Shown piece after piece: positions 1 through 10,837 of a stretch of DNA of 64,000 bases. The notes beneath the pieces were generated by a model. The model was not told where the DNA came from. It made no database searches and was given only the letters and a program-made list of their open reading frames with translations. The stretch lies in contig JAAWTG010000010.1 in NCBI GenBank assembly GCA_022801925.1, forward strand, positions 1 through 64,000, given 5' to 3'. The first letter of the stretch is position 1, and each line of letters begins with the position of its first letter. Position numbers and translations under genes: made by a program. The stretch comes from Clostridia bacterium. GTDB taxonomy: Bacteria; Bacillota; Clostridia; RUG12999.

Positions 1-150
1 AGGTGGTATTAATTCAAGAATGCTTTTTTCGGTTTGGCGTCTGCGCAATTGAGCTTCTTGATATTGCGGCGAATTATGCCATGCGGCATAGGGAAATTCT
101 ACAAGCTCTGTAAGATATTCTTGAAGCATATCCTCAAATGTTTGATACAT
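1..150 (-). CDS. Partial small protein, N-terminal 50 codons (MYQTFEDMLQEYLTELVEFPYAAWHNSPQYQEAQLRRRQTEKSILELIPP...), runs off the window edge; position and start resemble the 55634..55912 DUF6809-like ORF
   Basis: Reverse-complement translation from ATG at 150 is open to base 1; promoter TTGACA-17-TATAGT on the minus strand at 226..198. Confidence 0.55.
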   Translation of the reverse strand, partial: MYQTFEDMLQEYLTELVEFPYAAWHNSPQYQEAQLRRRQTEKSILELIPP

Positions 151-197
151 AATAAAATCATTCCTTTCAAAAAAGACTGACAAATGAATACGCCTAT

Positions 198-226
198 ACT
201 ATAACATAACTAAAGGTTATTGTCAA
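198..226 (-). promoter_or_regulatory. Sigma-A-like promoter TTGACA-N17-TATAGT for the left-edge small ORF, divergent to the XRE gene
   Basis: Read directly; contains ATAAC-cttta-GTTAT dyad in the spacer. Confidence 0.6.
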
Positions 227-253
227 GAAAAATTTAAGATAGGAAGTGAAAAA

Positions 254-685
254 ATGAAAGGAATTGGAGAACGTTTAAAAAATTTAAGAGAAAATGAGAA
301 TATTTCGCAAAGGCAAATGAGCAGACTTTTGGGTTTATTGGAAAATGGGTATGCGAATTATGAACATGAACATACGGAGCCATCTATAAAAAAGATTGTT
401 TTGTTGGCGGAGATTTTGCACACGAGTGTTCAGTATATAATAATCGGAGAAACACTTACTGCGGAATTTGATAAAGAGGTAACGCCGTTTCCGCAGCGAT
501 TGCGGGAGCTGCGCAAGAAAAAGCAATTAACACAAACAGAAGTGGCAAGTGAGTTGGGAATCCGAAAAGCAACTTATCAGGGATATGAATATAACAAATA
601 TGAACCCAAACTGGACAAGCTGCTCCAACTTGCAGATTTATTTGACGTAACATTGGACGAACTGTTGGGACGAAATGAAAAATAA
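254..685 (+). CDS. XRE-family regulator with two HTH domains
   Basis: Two HTH_3-like segments (RLKNLRENENISQRQMSRLLGL and RLRELRKKKQLTQTEVASELGI), C-term DLFDVTLDELLGRNEK. Confidence 0.85.
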   Translation: MKGIGERLKNLRENENISQRQMSRLLGLLENGYANYEHEHTEPSIKKIVLLAEILHTSVQYIIIGETLTAEFDKEVTPFPQRLRELRKKKQLTQTEVASELGIRKATYQGYEYNKYEPKLDKLLQLADLFDVTLDELLGRNEK

Positions 686-707
686 AAATCCGAATGGAGT
701 GATGGTA

Positions 708-2402
708 ATGAAAAAATGGTTCGGAAGTACAGTGGTGTTGGCAATGTGTCTGTTTTTCGTGGGCGGTATTGTTCCAGCAAAGGCGGCGGAACCTGCCGGC
801 GACACGATTCAAGTGAAACTGGAAAATGAAGCTATTTCGTTTGACGTGCCGCCGATGTTAATGGAAAACAGAACCATGGTGCCGCTGCGAAAAGTGATGG
901 AAGCGCTGGACTATGAAGTTTCTTGGGACGAGGAAAAGCAACTGGTGACGGCTGTGAAAGACGGCGCGCATGTAAAAGTTGACGTCGGCGCGGCGCGGGC
1001 ATATTTAGGCAACGTCACTGCGCAGCTTCCGGTGCCGGTGCAAATGGTACAGGACAGAACCATGGTACCGCTGCGTTTTATTGCGGCAGCTGCGGGCTAT
1101 GATGTGCTTTGGGACGGCGACAGCAACACGGTGTATATAGAAAAACCGAATCCTGACAGGACACAGGCGCCGAGACAATACCAGAAAATCGCGATGCTGG
1201 GAACTGCAATGATGTGGACGGACGGCAAAAAAATATCCATGGAACAGGGCATTTATGAAGAAGAACCACATGCATATACCAATTCTTTGCAGGTAGAAGA
1301 TGGATTTCTCTATTATCGCGACAGTGCGTTTTATTTGTGCCGCGAAAATATACAGACAGGAGAAGAACAGCAGGTCACGGCGATTCCGGTAGGGGCTGCG
1401 ACGGTTGCGGACGGTCATGTTTATTACAGCAAACAGAACGACCGCACACATTGCTTATATCGGGCGAATCTGGACGGCAGCGGCGAAACATTGGTCATAG
1501 AAAGTCCGTGCGGCGACTACCGCGTGATGGGCGATAAGATTTATTATATTCACATGCATAATAGCAAACTGTTGGAATATTCCATGGAAACAGGGGAAAC
1601 GAAAACAATCTATGATGGTTATACGACCTGTCTGGATATTTCATCAGACCAAAAGATTTATTACGGTATGTCGGAATATAAGAATGAAAGAACGCCGCTG
1701 CGGTATTTGGGCATTGGCTGCTACGACAGCAAAACCGCGGTCTATGAACCAATGGAAGCGTACCGGTCGGCGCGGGCAGCCGAACTGTGGATTGTTGGCA
1801 GCCGTTTGTTTTATCAAACGCCGCCGGAAGAGGGGCCCGCCGATTTATACCGGTGCAATTTGCAGCACGGATATCAAGTGAAACTGCTGAGCGGTATTTC
1901 AGGCCTGGCGGAAATCCATGGAAACTATATTTTCTATTATCCTGCTGATGAATCGCTGCGGCAAGACGGACGGCAGCCGCTATATATAACAGATATTTGC
2001 GCGCCGGAAACAGCGCCGCTGTTTTCGCTGATAAGAGCGGCAGGAAATACGGAGCAGGCAACGCTGACGGTCTCCGCTTCAGAAAAATTTTCGGCAGAAG
2101 AAATTCAGGCGGCAATCAATACCGTGCTGGAGAGTTTTAAAGGATTCGGGAACTGCACACTTACAGAATTGTGGTATAAAGAAGAACAGTCAAACCGTGT
2201 GATAGAAAGCTATATGCAAACCGGCAGAGGCGCATATAACGGTGCGCAGCCGGAAAACGTCATTGTGTTGTTCTCTCATTTTAATACGGCGGACAACGCC
2301 CCGGGCGGGCTAAGCAGCAACATGCGATATACCGATTGGAATTGGATTTTGGTGCGGGAAAGCAAGGACGCACCATGGCAGCTGGACGATTGCGGATATT
2401 AA
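708..2402 (+). CDS. Secreted protein with copper amine oxidase N-terminal-like (stalk) domain and a DUF5050-like beta-propeller region
   Basis: Signal peptide MKKWFGSTVVLAMCLFFVGGIVPAKAA; NRTMVPLRKVMEALDYEVSWDEE and DRTMVPLRFIAAAAGYDVLWDGDS motifs. ORF opens at 675; 708 preferred because of the GGAGTG. Confidence 0.75.
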   Translation: MKKWFGSTVVLAMCLFFVGGIVPAKAAEPAGDTIQVKLENEAISFDVPPMLMENRTMVPLRKVMEALDYEVSWDEEKQLVTAVKDGAHVKVDVGAARAYLGNVTAQLPVPVQMVQDRTMVPLRFIAAAAGYDVLWDGDSNTVYIEKPNPDRTQAPRQYQKIAMLGTAMMWTDGKKISMEQGIYEEEPHAYTNSLQVEDGFLYYRDSAFYLCRENIQTGEEQQVTAIPVGAATVADGHVYYSKQNDRTHCLYRANLDGSGETLVIESPCGDYRVMGDKIYYIHMHNSKLLEYSMETGETKTIYDGYTTCLDISSDQKIYYGMSEYKNERTPLRYLGIGCYDSKTAVYEPMEAYRSARAAELWIVGSRLFYQTPPEEGPADLYRCNLQHGYQVKLLSGISGLAEIHGNYIFYYPADESLRQDGRQPLYITDICAPETAPLFSLIRAAGNTEQATLTVSASEKFSAEEIQAAINTVLESFKGFGNCTLTELWYKEEQSNRVIESYMQTGRGAYNGAQPENVIVLFSHFNTADNAPGGLSSNMRYTDWNWILVRESKDAPWQLDDCGY

Positions 2403-2420
2403 GCAAAAGAGGGTGACGGT

Positions 2421-3164
2421 ATGAATGTGAAAACCGCGATAAAAAAAGCGCCGTTTTGTCTCGGTATAACGGTGCTTTCGGCAGTCTTTCTAATACATAA
2501 AATATATTTTGTCCTGCGATATATGCGGCAAATTCCGTGGATTTATGTATTGGTCTGTGCGCTGCCGCTGCTGCTGTTTGGAAGCGTATATGTGCTGCGG
2601 CTGTTGCGGCAAATGGAAAAAAACACAGCGCTCATGTGGAACATTCTTATTACCGCAGCGCTGGTGGTCGCTATCATTTTAAATTTTGTTTTTGGCGCGA
2701 TGTATGCCTTCAAAAACGGTTTTGACACGTATCTGGACGGCACGTCAGACGTGGGAGAATACAGAGCAATGTTGTGGCAAAACGGTTATCCGTCAAAATC
2801 CATGTGCCATTTTCCGAAGGAAATCCCCAAAGAAGCGAATAACGTTTCGTTTTGGGAAAATCCACAGTTTCTGCAAGGTAGTTTTCGTATGTTTCTGATG
2901 TATGAAACCACAGAAAAAGACATTGCGAAATACCGTAAAAAATATGAACCGCTGGCAGCGGCGGTCATTCCGCCGGGAGAACAAAAGGCGTACCGGCAGG
3001 ACTACACGGTGCCGGATATTTCCGTCATGGAGGGACGGGAATTGACAGACGCGTTTGAAATTATCCTGCTCGGCGGCACACCGTTTGGAAATCACGGTTT
3101 TTCCCGCGGTCTGGCAGTGAACGAAAAAACGAACGAAATTCTCTTTTTCTACGAAATTTGGTGA
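2421..3164 (+). CDS. Hypothetical membrane protein (several N-terminal TM segments)
   Basis: Long ORF with RBS and hydrophobic N-terminus. Confidence 0.7.
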   Translation: MNVKTAIKKAPFCLGITVLSAVFLIHKIYFVLRYMRQIPWIYVLVCALPLLLFGSVYVLRLLRQMEKNTALMWNILITAALVVAIILNFVFGAMYAFKNGFDTYLDGTSDVGEYRAMLWQNGYPSKSMCHFPKEIPKEANNVSFWENPQFLQGSFRMFLMYETTEKDIAKYRKKYEPLAAAVIPPGEQKAYRQDYTVPDISVMEGRELTDAFEIILLGGTPFGNHGFSRGLAVNEKTNEILFFYEIW

Positions 3165-3175
3165 TATATAAACGC

Positions 3176-3205
3176 AAGGAGCCGCCTGTTTATGGCGGCT
3201 CCTTG
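3176..3205 (+). terminator. Hairpin AAGGAGCCGCC...GGCGGCTCCTT
   Basis: Perfect inverted repeat after 3164 stop. Confidence 0.6.
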
Positions 3206-3271
3206 TGGATAGCTGGCGTTCTGTGCAACTGTAATCTTTTGCGGTAAGTAACCGAAACTGGACTACTTATT

Positions 3272-3425
3272 ATCAAATCTTCGGACATGTGCCGAAGATT
3301 TGATACCCTACAGCCGCCAGCGTTTTAGTAGGAACGCTGCGAGAGCGAAGGCGGCTGACAGGGGGATTCCAATAAGGGGGATGATATGACAGCGAGTGAA
3401 ACGAGCTGGAATAAATCCCCCTTTT
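3272..3425 (+). repeat. Structured dispersed repeat, copy A (three hairpins)
   Basis: ATCAAATCTTCGG-ACATGT-GCCGAAGATTTGAT; GCCGCC...GGCGGC; AGGGGGATTCC...GGAATAAATCCCCCT. Similar to copies at 5372, 54124, 54314. Confidence 0.8.
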
Positions 3426-3438
3426 GAAATAAAGTAGT

Positions 3439-5340
3439 CTATTCCCGGACTTTTTCCTGCTCCAGATAAATCAGCAGAGCCGTCACGTCGGCGGGGGATA
3501 CGCCGGAAATGCGGGACGCCTGTCCCACATTCAGCGGGCGCACCTCCTGCAATTTTTGGCGCGCCTCCAGCCGCAGACCTTTGAGTGTGGTATAGTCAAT
3601 ATCCGGCGGCAGTTTTTTGTTTTCCATCTTTTGAAACTGCGCGACCTGCGACACCTGACGGGAGATATACCCTTCATATTTCACCTGAATCGCGGCTTCT
3701 TCCCAAACCTCTTTGGGCAGCGGCGGCATGTCCGTCATGCGCGTCAAATCCGCATAGTCCAGTTCAGGGCGGCGCAATAAATCGGCAAGTTTGATACCGG
3801 TGGAAATGGGCGTGGAATTTTTTTCGGCAAGATAGGCGTTCACGGATTCGCTTGGCGCAAGCGTGGTCTTTTTCAGCCGCTGCACTTCCGCCCGAATCTG
3901 CGCCCATTTATCCAAAAACATTTGATAACGCTGCTCGCTAATCAGCCCGATTTCGTGTCCCAGCGGCGTGAGCCGTTCGTCGGCGTTGTCCTGCCGCAGC
4001 AACAGCCGGTATTCGCTGCGCGACGTCATCATGCGGTACGGCTCGCGCGTGCCTTTGTTCACCAAATCGTCAATCAGCGTTCCGATATATGCGTCAGACC
4101 GTTTCAAAATAATGGGTTCTTTTCCCTGTAGGTTCCGCGCGGCATTGATACCCGCAATCAGCCCCTGCGCCGCGGCTTCTTCATAGCCGGAGGTGCCGTT
4201 GAACTGCCCCGCGCCATAGAGTCCCTTGTTATGTTTGAATTCCAGCGTGGGCTGTAGCTGCAAGGGGTTGCAGCAGTCATATTCAATCGCATAGGCAGGA
4301 CGCATGATTTCCACCTGTTCCAGCCCTTTCATGGAACGCATCATTTCAATCTGCACTTCCTCCGGCAGACTGCTGGACATACCCTGCACATAAATTTCCT
4401 CCGTCGCCAGTCCCATGGGTTCCATGAACACCTGATGCTGCTGCTTGTCCGCAAACCGCACGACTTTGTCTTCAATAGAAGGGCAGTAGCGCGGGCCGAT
4501 TCCTTCAATCATGCCGGCATAGAGCGGCGAACGGTCTAGGTTGCGGCGAATGATGTCGTGCGTTTCGGGATTGGTGTGCGTCAAATAGCACAACACTTTG
4601 TTTTCCAAGGGTTGTTTATCTTCAAAAGAAAATGGGACGATTTCCTCGTCGCCCGCTTGTGGGGTCATGACGGAAAAATCCACGCTGCTGCGGCGCACGC
4701 GAGCGGGCGTTCCGGTCTTGAAACGCATGAGTTCAATGCCCGCGTTCCGCAGACAGGCGGACAGGGAATCCGCCGGAAACATACCGTCCGGCCCGCCGCT
4801 GTATTGCAGTTCGCCAATGATGATTTTTCCTTTCAGATAGGTACCGCTGGCAATAATCGCGGCGCGGCAGCGAAACACCGCGCCCGTTTGCAGCACTACG
4901 CCACAGACGCTACCGTTTTTCTCGAATAAAATATCCGTCACTTCTCCTTGGCGGACATGCAAATTCGGCTGTGTTTCCAGCACATGTTTCATTTCGCGTC
5001 CATAAGCGCGGCGGTCAATCTGCGCGCGCAGGGAATGCACGGCAGGTCCCTTGCCGGAATTGAGCATACGGGACTGAATCAGCGTCCTGTCCGCGACTTT
5101 ACCCATTTCGCCGCCCAGCGCGTCCACTTCGCGCACCAAATGTCCTTTGGCGGTGCCGCCAATGTTGGGATTACAGGGCATGTTAGCAATGCTGTCAAGA
5201 TTAATTGCGAACAAAATCGTGGAACAGCCCAGCCGCGCGCTTGCAAGCGCCGCCTCACAGCCCGCGTGTCCGCCGCCGATTACCGCAATATCATAGCTGC
5301 CCGCTTCCCAGCGCGGCACCATTTGTTGTTGTTTTTCCAT
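3439..5340 (-). CDS. mnmG: tRNA uridine-5-carboxymethylaminomethyl(34) synthesis enzyme MnmG (GidA)
   Basis: [26 protein letters not shown] motif, [38 protein letters not shown]. Confidence 0.97.
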   Translation of the reverse strand: MEKQQQMVPRWEAGSYDIAVIGGGHAGCEAALASARLGCSTILFAINLDSIANMPCNPNIGGTAKGHLVREVDALGGEMGKVADRTLIQSRMLNSGKGPAVHSLRAQIDRRAYGREMKHVLETQPNLHVRQGEVTDILFEKNGSVCGVVLQTGAVFRCRAAIIASGTYLKGKIIIGELQYSGGPDGMFPADSLSACLRNAGIELMRFKTGTPARVRRSSVDFSVMTPQAGDEEIVPFSFEDKQPLENKVLCYLTHTNPETHDIIRRNLDRSPLYAGMIEGIGPRYCPSIEDKVVRFADKQQHQVFMEPMGLATEEIYVQGMSSSLPEEVQIEMMRSMKGLEQVEIMRPAYAIEYDCCNPLQLQPTLEFKHNKGLYGAGQFNGTSGYEEAAAQGLIAGINAARNLQGKEPIILKRSDAYIGTLIDDLVNKGTREPYRMMTSRSEYRLLLRQDNADERLTPLGHEIGLISEQRYQMFLDKWAQIRAEVQRLKKTTLAPSESVNAYLAEKNSTPISTGIKLADLLRRPELDYADLTRMTDMPPLPKEVWEEAAIQVKYEGYISRQVSQVAQFQKMENKKLPPDIDYTTLKGLRLEARQKLQEVRPLNVGQASRISGVSPADVTALLIYLEQEKVRE

Positions 5341-5371
5341 AAAACCTCATTCTCTTTCCGTTTTTGAAATG

Positions 5372-5532
5372 ATGAAATATCCGGACACGTGCCAGATATT
5401 TCATACCTTACATCGACCGAAGTATTGAAGTATGAGACGCTTTCGCGCGAGCGAAGGTCAATGCAAGAGGGAATCTAAAGGGGGACGGCATGACAGCAGC
5501 CAAAGGGAGCCGGAGCCAAGCCCCTTCTTTGA
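5372..5532 (+). repeat. Structured dispersed repeat, copy B
   Basis: ATGAAATATC-cggacacgtgcca-GATATTTCAT hairpin, GAGACGCTttcgcGCGAGCGAAGG, GGGGGACGGCATGACAGC...CCAAAGGGAGCCGGA; same order as copy A. Confidence 0.75.
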
Positions 5533-5583
5533 TAACCAGTATAGCATATTCCCTGCCAAAACGCAAATAAAAAATGGAGAGAC

Positions 5584-5634
5584 TTGACATACTAAACATA
5601 ATTTGATATACTGATAATACACCCCGCGGGGGTG
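5584..5634 (+). promoter_or_regulatory. copA-csoR promoter with putative CsoR operator
   Basis: TTGACA-N17-TATACT (5584-5612), then CACCCC-GCG-GGGGTG (5620-5634), a G/C-tract dyad typical of CsoR sites. Confidence 0.75.
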
Positions 5635-5648
5635 GGGAGGTTGATAAA

Positions 5649-7934
5649 ATGAAACAAACATTTGACGTAACGGGTATGACGTGCAGCGCGTGCAGTTCCT
5701 ATGTGGAAAAAGCCGTGGGCAAGCTGGACGGCGTGCAGGACGTGTCCGTTAGTTTATTGCAAAACACCATGACGGTGGACTATGATGAGCGCGCGGTCAA
5801 AGAAAAGCAAATTTGCAAGGCGGTGGAAAAGGGCGGATATCACGCCAAAGCGCAGGGAAGCGCGGAGACCCAAGCCGCCGCGCCGGAGGACGGCGGTCAG
5901 GCGGCGGTGAAAACGCGGCTGATATGGTCTGTTCTGTTTTTGGCAGTGCTGATGTATGTCAGCATGGGACATATGCTGCACTTGCCGCAGCCCTTCTTTT
6001 TGGAGGGAGCGGAAAACGCGGCGGTGCAATTGCTCACGCAGTTTTTGCTGACGCTTCCTGTGCTGGTGCTGAACCGCAGCTATTTTGTGCATGGTTTCCG
6101 GCGGCTGATAAAAGGCGCGCCCAACATGGACACGCTCATTGCGGTCGGTTCCGGCGCGGCGCTGGTCTATGGACTGTGGGCGCTGTTTGCCGTGGCATAC
6201 GGCGCGGGACATCAAAACATGGCGTTGGTGGAGCAATACCGCCACGACGTCTATTTTGAATCCGCCGCCATGATTTTGACGCTGGTGACGGTGGGAAAAT
6301 TTCTGGAAGCGCGCTCCAAGGACAAGACGGCGGACGCGCTGAAATCGCTGATGAAAATGGCGCCGCAGACCGCTGTGGTGGTGCGGGACGGACAGGAAAC
6401 GGAAATCGGCGTGGAAAACGTTGTTGTGGGCGACATTCTTGTGGTGAAACCGGGCTGGAAAATTCCGGTGGACGGCACGGTGACAGAGGGCAGCTCGGCG
6501 GTAGATGAATCAGTCATCACGGGCGAGAGTATGCCGGTAGAAAAACAGCCGGGCGATGCAGTGACAGGTGCGACCATGAACGGCAGCGGGTCGTTCCGGT
6601 TCCGCGCGGAAAAGGTCGGACAGGACACCACGTTTTCGCAGATTGTAAAACTGGTGGAACAGGCAGGCGCGACCAAAGCGCCCATTGCGCGGCTGGCGGA
6701 CAAGGTGAGTGGCGTGTTTGTGCCGGTGGTGATGAGCATTGCGGCGGTGACGGCAGTGGTGTGGCTGATACTGGGCGCGGGCGTATCTTTTGCGATTTCC
6801 TCTGCCATTGCTGTGCTGGTGGTATCCTGCCCCTGTGCACTGGGGCTTGCCACGCCGACCGCTATCATGGTGGGTACCGGCAAAGGTGCGGAGCAGGGCG
6901 TTTTGGTCAAAACGGCGCAGGCGCTGGAAACGGCGCATGCTGTGAAAACAGTTGTGTTGGATAAAACAGGTACCATCACGGAGGGACACCCTAAAGTGAC
7001 GGATATTTTGCCCGCCGCAGCTGCGGCAGAGCAGGAGGTACTGGCGGCGGCAGCGGCACTGGAAGCGCAGAGTGAACACCCGCTGGCGGAGGCGGTGCTG
7101 GAAAAAGCAAAAGAAAACGGTATCACCCCCGCGGCAGTGCAGGAATTTCAAAGTGTTGCGGGCGCGGGCGTGACGGCAGTGCTGGACGGTAGGCGTATCA
7201 GCGCGGGCAACGCGGCGCTCATGCAGCAACAGGGTATTGCAATGGGTGCCATGGAGGCGAAAGCGGCAGAATTGGCGGAACAGGGCAAAACGCCACTTTA
7301 TATCGGAACAGAAAAAACGCTGTTGGGACTGATTGCGGCTGCGGATACTGTCAAGGAAACCAGCCGTCAGGCGATAGATACCCTGCGGCATATGGGCGTT
7401 AAGACTGTCATGCTGACAGGCGACAATGAACGCACCGCCCGCGCTGTGGCGCGGCAGGTCGGCGTGGACGAAGTGTTTGCGGGCGTGCTGCCGCAGGATA
7501 AGGAAGAAAAAGTGCGCGCATTGCAAAGCGGCGGCGAAAAAGTCGCCATGGCGGGCGACGGCGTAAACGATGCGCCGGCGCTCATGCGTGCGGATGTGGG
7601 AATCGCCATGGGCGGCGGTGTGGAAATCGCGGCGGAATCGGCGGACATGATTTTAATGCGGGACGATTTGCGCGGCGTGGCGGCGGCGCTGCAATTGGGA
7701 CGCGCCGTATTGCGCAACATCAAAGAAAATTTGTTCTGGGCATTTTTCTATAATTGTATTGGTATTCCGCTGGCAGCAGGCGTATTCTATCATATGCTGG
7801 GCTGGAAACTCAGTCCCATGTTTGCGGCTGCGGCAATGAGTTTGAGTTCGGTGTGCGTGGTGACGAACGCGCTGCGGCTGCGGCGGTTCCGCCCGAGATA
7901 CCGGAAGGGGGATATACAGAGTGAAAGCAGATAA
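5649..7934 (+). CDS. copA: Copper-translocating P1B-type ATPase with one N-terminal HMA domain
   Basis: [46 protein letters not shown]. Confidence 0.96.
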   Translation: MKQTFDVTGMTCSACSSYVEKAVGKLDGVQDVSVSLLQNTMTVDYDERAVKEKQICKAVEKGGYHAKAQGSAETQAAAPEDGGQAAVKTRLIWSVLFLAVLMYVSMGHMLHLPQPFFLEGAENAAVQLLTQFLLTLPVLVLNRSYFVHGFRRLIKGAPNMDTLIAVGSGAALVYGLWALFAVAYGAGHQNMALVEQYRHDVYFESAAMILTLVTVGKFLEARSKDKTADALKSLMKMAPQTAVVVRDGQETEIGVENVVVGDILVVKPGWKIPVDGTVTEGSSAVDESVITGESMPVEKQPGDAVTGATMNGSGSFRFRAEKVGQDTTFSQIVKLVEQAGATKAPIARLADKVSGVFVPVVMSIAAVTAVVWLILGAGVSFAISSAIAVLVVSCPCALGLATPTAIMVGTGKGAEQGVLVKTAQALETAHAVKTVVLDKTGTITEGHPKVTDILPAAAAAEQEVLAAAAALEAQSEHPLAEAVLEKAKENGITPAAVQEFQSVAGAGVTAVLDGRRISAGNAALMQQQGIAMGAMEAKAAELAEQGKTPLYIGTEKTLLGLIAAADTVKETSRQAIDTLRHMGVKTVMLTGDNERTARAVARQVGVDEVFAGVLPQDKEEKVRALQSGGEKVAMAGDGVNDAPALMRADVGIAMGGGVEIAAESADMILMRDDLRGVAAALQLGRAVLRNIKENLFWAFFYNCIGIPLAAGVFYHMLGWKLSPMFAAAAMSLSSVCVVTNALRLRRFRPRYRKGDIQSESR

Positions 7935-8184
7935 ACAAACGGTGCTGCGGCTGTTGAAAACAGCGCGCGGACAGGTGGAAGGTATTATTAAAATGGTGGA
8001 GGAAGACCAATATTGCATGGACATTTCCCACCAGCTTTTGGCGGCGCAGGCGGTGCTGAAAAAAGCGGGGGTGCAGGTGCTGACGGCGCATTTGCAAAGC
8101 TGCGTACAGGAGGCTATCCGCACGGGCGATACGGAAGAGAAAATACAAGAACTCACAATTCTTATTGACAAACTGCTCAAATGA
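7921..8184 (+). CDS. csoR: CsoR-family copper-sensing repressor
   Basis: [39 protein letters not shown]...HLQSCV; Cys/His/Cys ligands present; overlaps the copA end by 14 nt; GTG start. Confidence 0.9.
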   Translation: MKADKQTVLRLLKTARGQVEGIIKMVEEDQYCMDISHQLLAAQAVLKKAGVQVLTAHLQSCVQEAIRTGDTEEKIQELTILIDKLLK

Positions 8185-8276
8185 GAATAGAATAGTATAG
8201 AACGGTTTTTTTTGCCGCCGCGTTTTGTAGGTATAAGCGCGACGGTAAAAATTTGTGCAGAAAGGACTTGAGAAAC

Positions 8277-8789
8277 ATGCAGGAAACATTTCACAAAATC
8301 AGTCCGGAGGAAATCCAGAACAACCCGTTTCACATGATTGGGAAAGACTGGATGCTGGTCACGGCGGAAAAAGAAGGAAAAGTGAACACCATGACGGCAA
8401 GCTGGGGCGGCGTTGGGGTGCTGTGGAACCGCAATGTGGTCTATGTGTTTATCCGTCCGCAGCGGTATACCAAAGAATTTATCGACAACGCGGAAACGTT
8501 TTCGCTTTCTGTGCTGCCGCAGGACTATAAAAAAACATTGTCCTATCTCGGAACCGTTTCGGGACGGGACGAAGATAAAATTGCAAAATCCGGCTTGACC
8601 GTGGCGCACGACGGTGCAACGCCCTATTTTGAAGAAGCGGAAACGGTGCTGGTGTGCCGCAAGCTGTACCGGCAGGAGATGACGCCGGAATCGTTTATTG
8701 ACGGGTCTCTGGTAGGCGCGAACTATCCAAACAACGATTACCATGCTATGTATGTTGCGGAAATTCAGGACGTATTGGTGAAAGGCTAG
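8277..8789 (+). CDS. Flavin reductase family protein
   Basis: MTASWGGVGVLWNRNVVYVFIRPQRYTKEFI flavin reductase-like segment; RBS GAAAGGA upstream. Confidence 0.8.
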   Translation: MQETFHKISPEEIQNNPFHMIGKDWMLVTAEKEGKVNTMTASWGGVGVLWNRNVVYVFIRPQRYTKEFIDNAETFSLSVLPQDYKKTLSYLGTVSGRDEDKIAKSGLTVAHDGATPYFEEAETVLVCRKLYRQEMTPESFIDGSLVGANYPNNDYHAMYVAEIQDVLVKG

Positions 8790-8871
8790 GCACGCGGAAA
8801 GGCAAAAATTTATCATATACAGGGCGTATGGGGTTTGACTCCCTTGCGCCTAAAGGGGAGGAAACGAAACA

Positions 8872-10152
8872 ATGGCAAACTATCGGGAGATGAGCGAAGA
8901 ACAACTGAAAATAGAAAAAGAAAAATTGCAGACGGCATACGACGCGTTTAAAGCACGCGGATTGTCGCTGGATATGTCGCGCGGCAAACCGGGCGCGGAA
9001 CAATTGGATATTTCTATGGGCATGATGGATGTGCTGCATAGCGGCGAGGAACTGCACTGCCAAAGCGGAATCGACTGCCGCAACTATGGACTGCTCAGCG
9101 GGATTCCGGAAGCGAAACAAATGCTGGCGGATTTGCTGGACGTATCGCCTGAGGAAATCATCATCTATGGCAATTCCAGCCTGAACGTGATGTATGATTC
9201 CGTGTCCCGCGCGATGACGCACGGCGTACTGGGCAGCAAACCGTGGTGTCAATATGACAAAGTGAAATTCCTGTGTCCCGCGCCGGGCTATGACCGCCAT
9301 TTTGCCATCACCGAATATTTTGGCATTGAAATGATTCCAGTTCCCATGTCGGAAAACGGTCCTGACATGGATATGGTGGAAAAATTGGTGAGCGAAGATG
9401 CGTTAATCAAAGGGATTTGGTGCGTACCCAAATATTCCAATCCGCAGGGTATTACATATTCTGACGAAACCGTGCGCCGTTTTGCACGTTTGAAACCGGC
9501 GGCGGAAGATTTCCGTATTTTCTGGGACAACGCTTATATGGTGCATGATTTGTATGACGATGGCGACACACTGCTGAACATCATGGAGGAATGCAAAAAA
9601 GCGGGCAATCCTGATATTGTGTATGAATTCTGCTCCACCTCGAAAATCAGCTTCCCGGGTTCCGGTGTGGCGGCAGTGGCAGCGTCCAAAACAAATATCG
9701 ACAGCATTATGCAGCAAATGACCATTCAAACGATTGGACACGATAAACTCAACCAACTGCGCCATGTGCGGTTCTTCAAGAATGCACAAGGCGTGCGGGA
9801 GCATATGAAAAAACATGCGGATATCATTCGTCCGAAATTTGAGGTGGTACTGCGTTGGCTGGACAAGGAAATCGCGCCGTATGGGATTGGCGCGTGGTGC
9901 AGCCCCAAAGGCGGCTATTTCATCTCCTTTGATACCATACCGGGCTGTGCGGCGCGGGTGGTACAGTTGTGCGGCGAAGCGGGCGTGGTACTGACCGGCG
10001 CGGGCGCAACGTTCCCTTATAAAAAGGATCCGGACAACGCCAACATTCGCATTGCGCCGACCTATCCGTCAGTGGAGGAACTGGAGCTGGCAATGGAATT
10101 GTTTGTTCTATGCGTACGGTTGGCAAGTGTGGAAAAATTGCTGGAAAACTAA
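8872..10152 (+). CDS. PLP-dependent aminotransferase class I/II (aspartate aminotransferase 1c / MocR-type domain)
   Basis: LSLDMSRGKPGAEQLD, SNPQGITYSDE, EFCSTSKISFPGSGVA PLP-lysine region. Confidence 0.88.
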   Translation: MANYREMSEEQLKIEKEKLQTAYDAFKARGLSLDMSRGKPGAEQLDISMGMMDVLHSGEELHCQSGIDCRNYGLLSGIPEAKQMLADLLDVSPEEIIIYGNSSLNVMYDSVSRAMTHGVLGSKPWCQYDKVKFLCPAPGYDRHFAITEYFGIEMIPVPMSENGPDMDMVEKLVSEDALIKGIWCVPKYSNPQGITYSDETVRRFARLKPAAEDFRIFWDNAYMVHDLYDDGDTLLNIMEECKKAGNPDIVYEFCSTSKISFPGSGVAAVAASKTNIDSIMQQMTIQTIGHDKLNQLRHVRFFKNAQGVREHMKKHADIIRPKFEVVLRWLDKEIAPYGIGAWCSPKGGYFISFDTIPGCAARVVQLCGEAGVVLTGAGATFPYKKDPDNANIRIAPTYPSVEELELAMELFVLCVRLASVEKLLEN

Positions 10153-10189
10153 TTTGAGATTTTCCGGATAAAGGGGACTGAGGATAAAA

Positions 10190-10714
10190 ATGGATTTGTT
10201 TGAAGCGATTGCAATCCGACGCAGTATCAGGCAGTATACGGATGCATCGGTCAGTGAGGAGATACTGATGAAAATATTGGAGGCGGCGCGACTTGCGCCG
10301 TCTTGGAAAAATAAACAGTGCTGGCGGTATATTGTCGTGAAAGATGCCGCGCGCCGTCAGGCGTTGGGTGAAGCAGTGGGCATGAACCCAAGCGAAACAG
10401 CATATCAAGCGGCGCCCTATGTGATTGTTCTGTGCGCTCTGCCGGAGGACAGTGGCAACCGCGCAGGGAAACCTTATTACATGGCGGATTGCGGCATTTC
10501 CATGCAGCAGCTTGTTCTTGCGGCGCACGCATTGGGACTTGGTACCTGCTGGGTTGGCGCGTTTGAGGAAGATACAGTGCGGCGGTTGCTGGAGATTCCG
10601 CCGGAGATGCGCGTGGTCGCGCTCACGCCGCTGGGCGTTCCGGCAGAAAGTCCTGCAGCACGTCCGCGCAAACCTATGGAAGAGATTGTTTCATTTGAGA
10701 CGTGGAATGGATAA
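10190..10714 (+). CDS. Nitroreductase family protein
   Basis: AIAIRRSIRQYTDASVSEEILMKILEAARLAPSWKNKQ; GLGTCWVGAF. Confidence 0.88.
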   Translation: MDLFEAIAIRRSIRQYTDASVSEEILMKILEAARLAPSWKNKQCWRYIVVKDAARRQALGEAVGMNPSETAYQAAPYVIVLCALPEDSGNRAGKPYYMADCGISMQQLVLAAHALGLGTCWVGAFEEDTVRRLLEIPPEMRVVALTPLGVPAESPAARPRKPMEEIVSFETWNG

Positions 10715-10749
10715 ATAGGAGAAAACGATTCTTCTATATTTCATATAAA

Positions 10750-10797
10750 TAAAAAGGGATTCTGAAGATTGCTTTGCAATCTTCAGAATCCCTTTTT
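10750..10797. terminator. Bidirectional intrinsic terminator
   Basis: AAAAAGGGATTCTGAAGATTGC-ttt-GCAATCTTCAGAATCCCTTTTT. Confidence 0.9.
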
Positions 10798-10837
10798 TCA
10801 TAAATAATATTTGTAGTTCTATTATTGTATGTATCAT

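Noticed and set aside
3272-5532. Composite transposon around mnmG
   Set aside because: No transposase or terminal inverted repeats; kept as a dispersed structured repeat instead
6251-7526. Long minus-strand ORFs opposite copA (291 and 338 aa)
   Set aside because: Mirror ORFs of a coding gene; low-complexity Ala/Thr/Ser or His/Arg-rich, no recognisable domain
7653-8816. 387-aa minus-strand ORF
   Set aside because: Spans the copA end, csoR and flavin reductase in antisense; no supporting features
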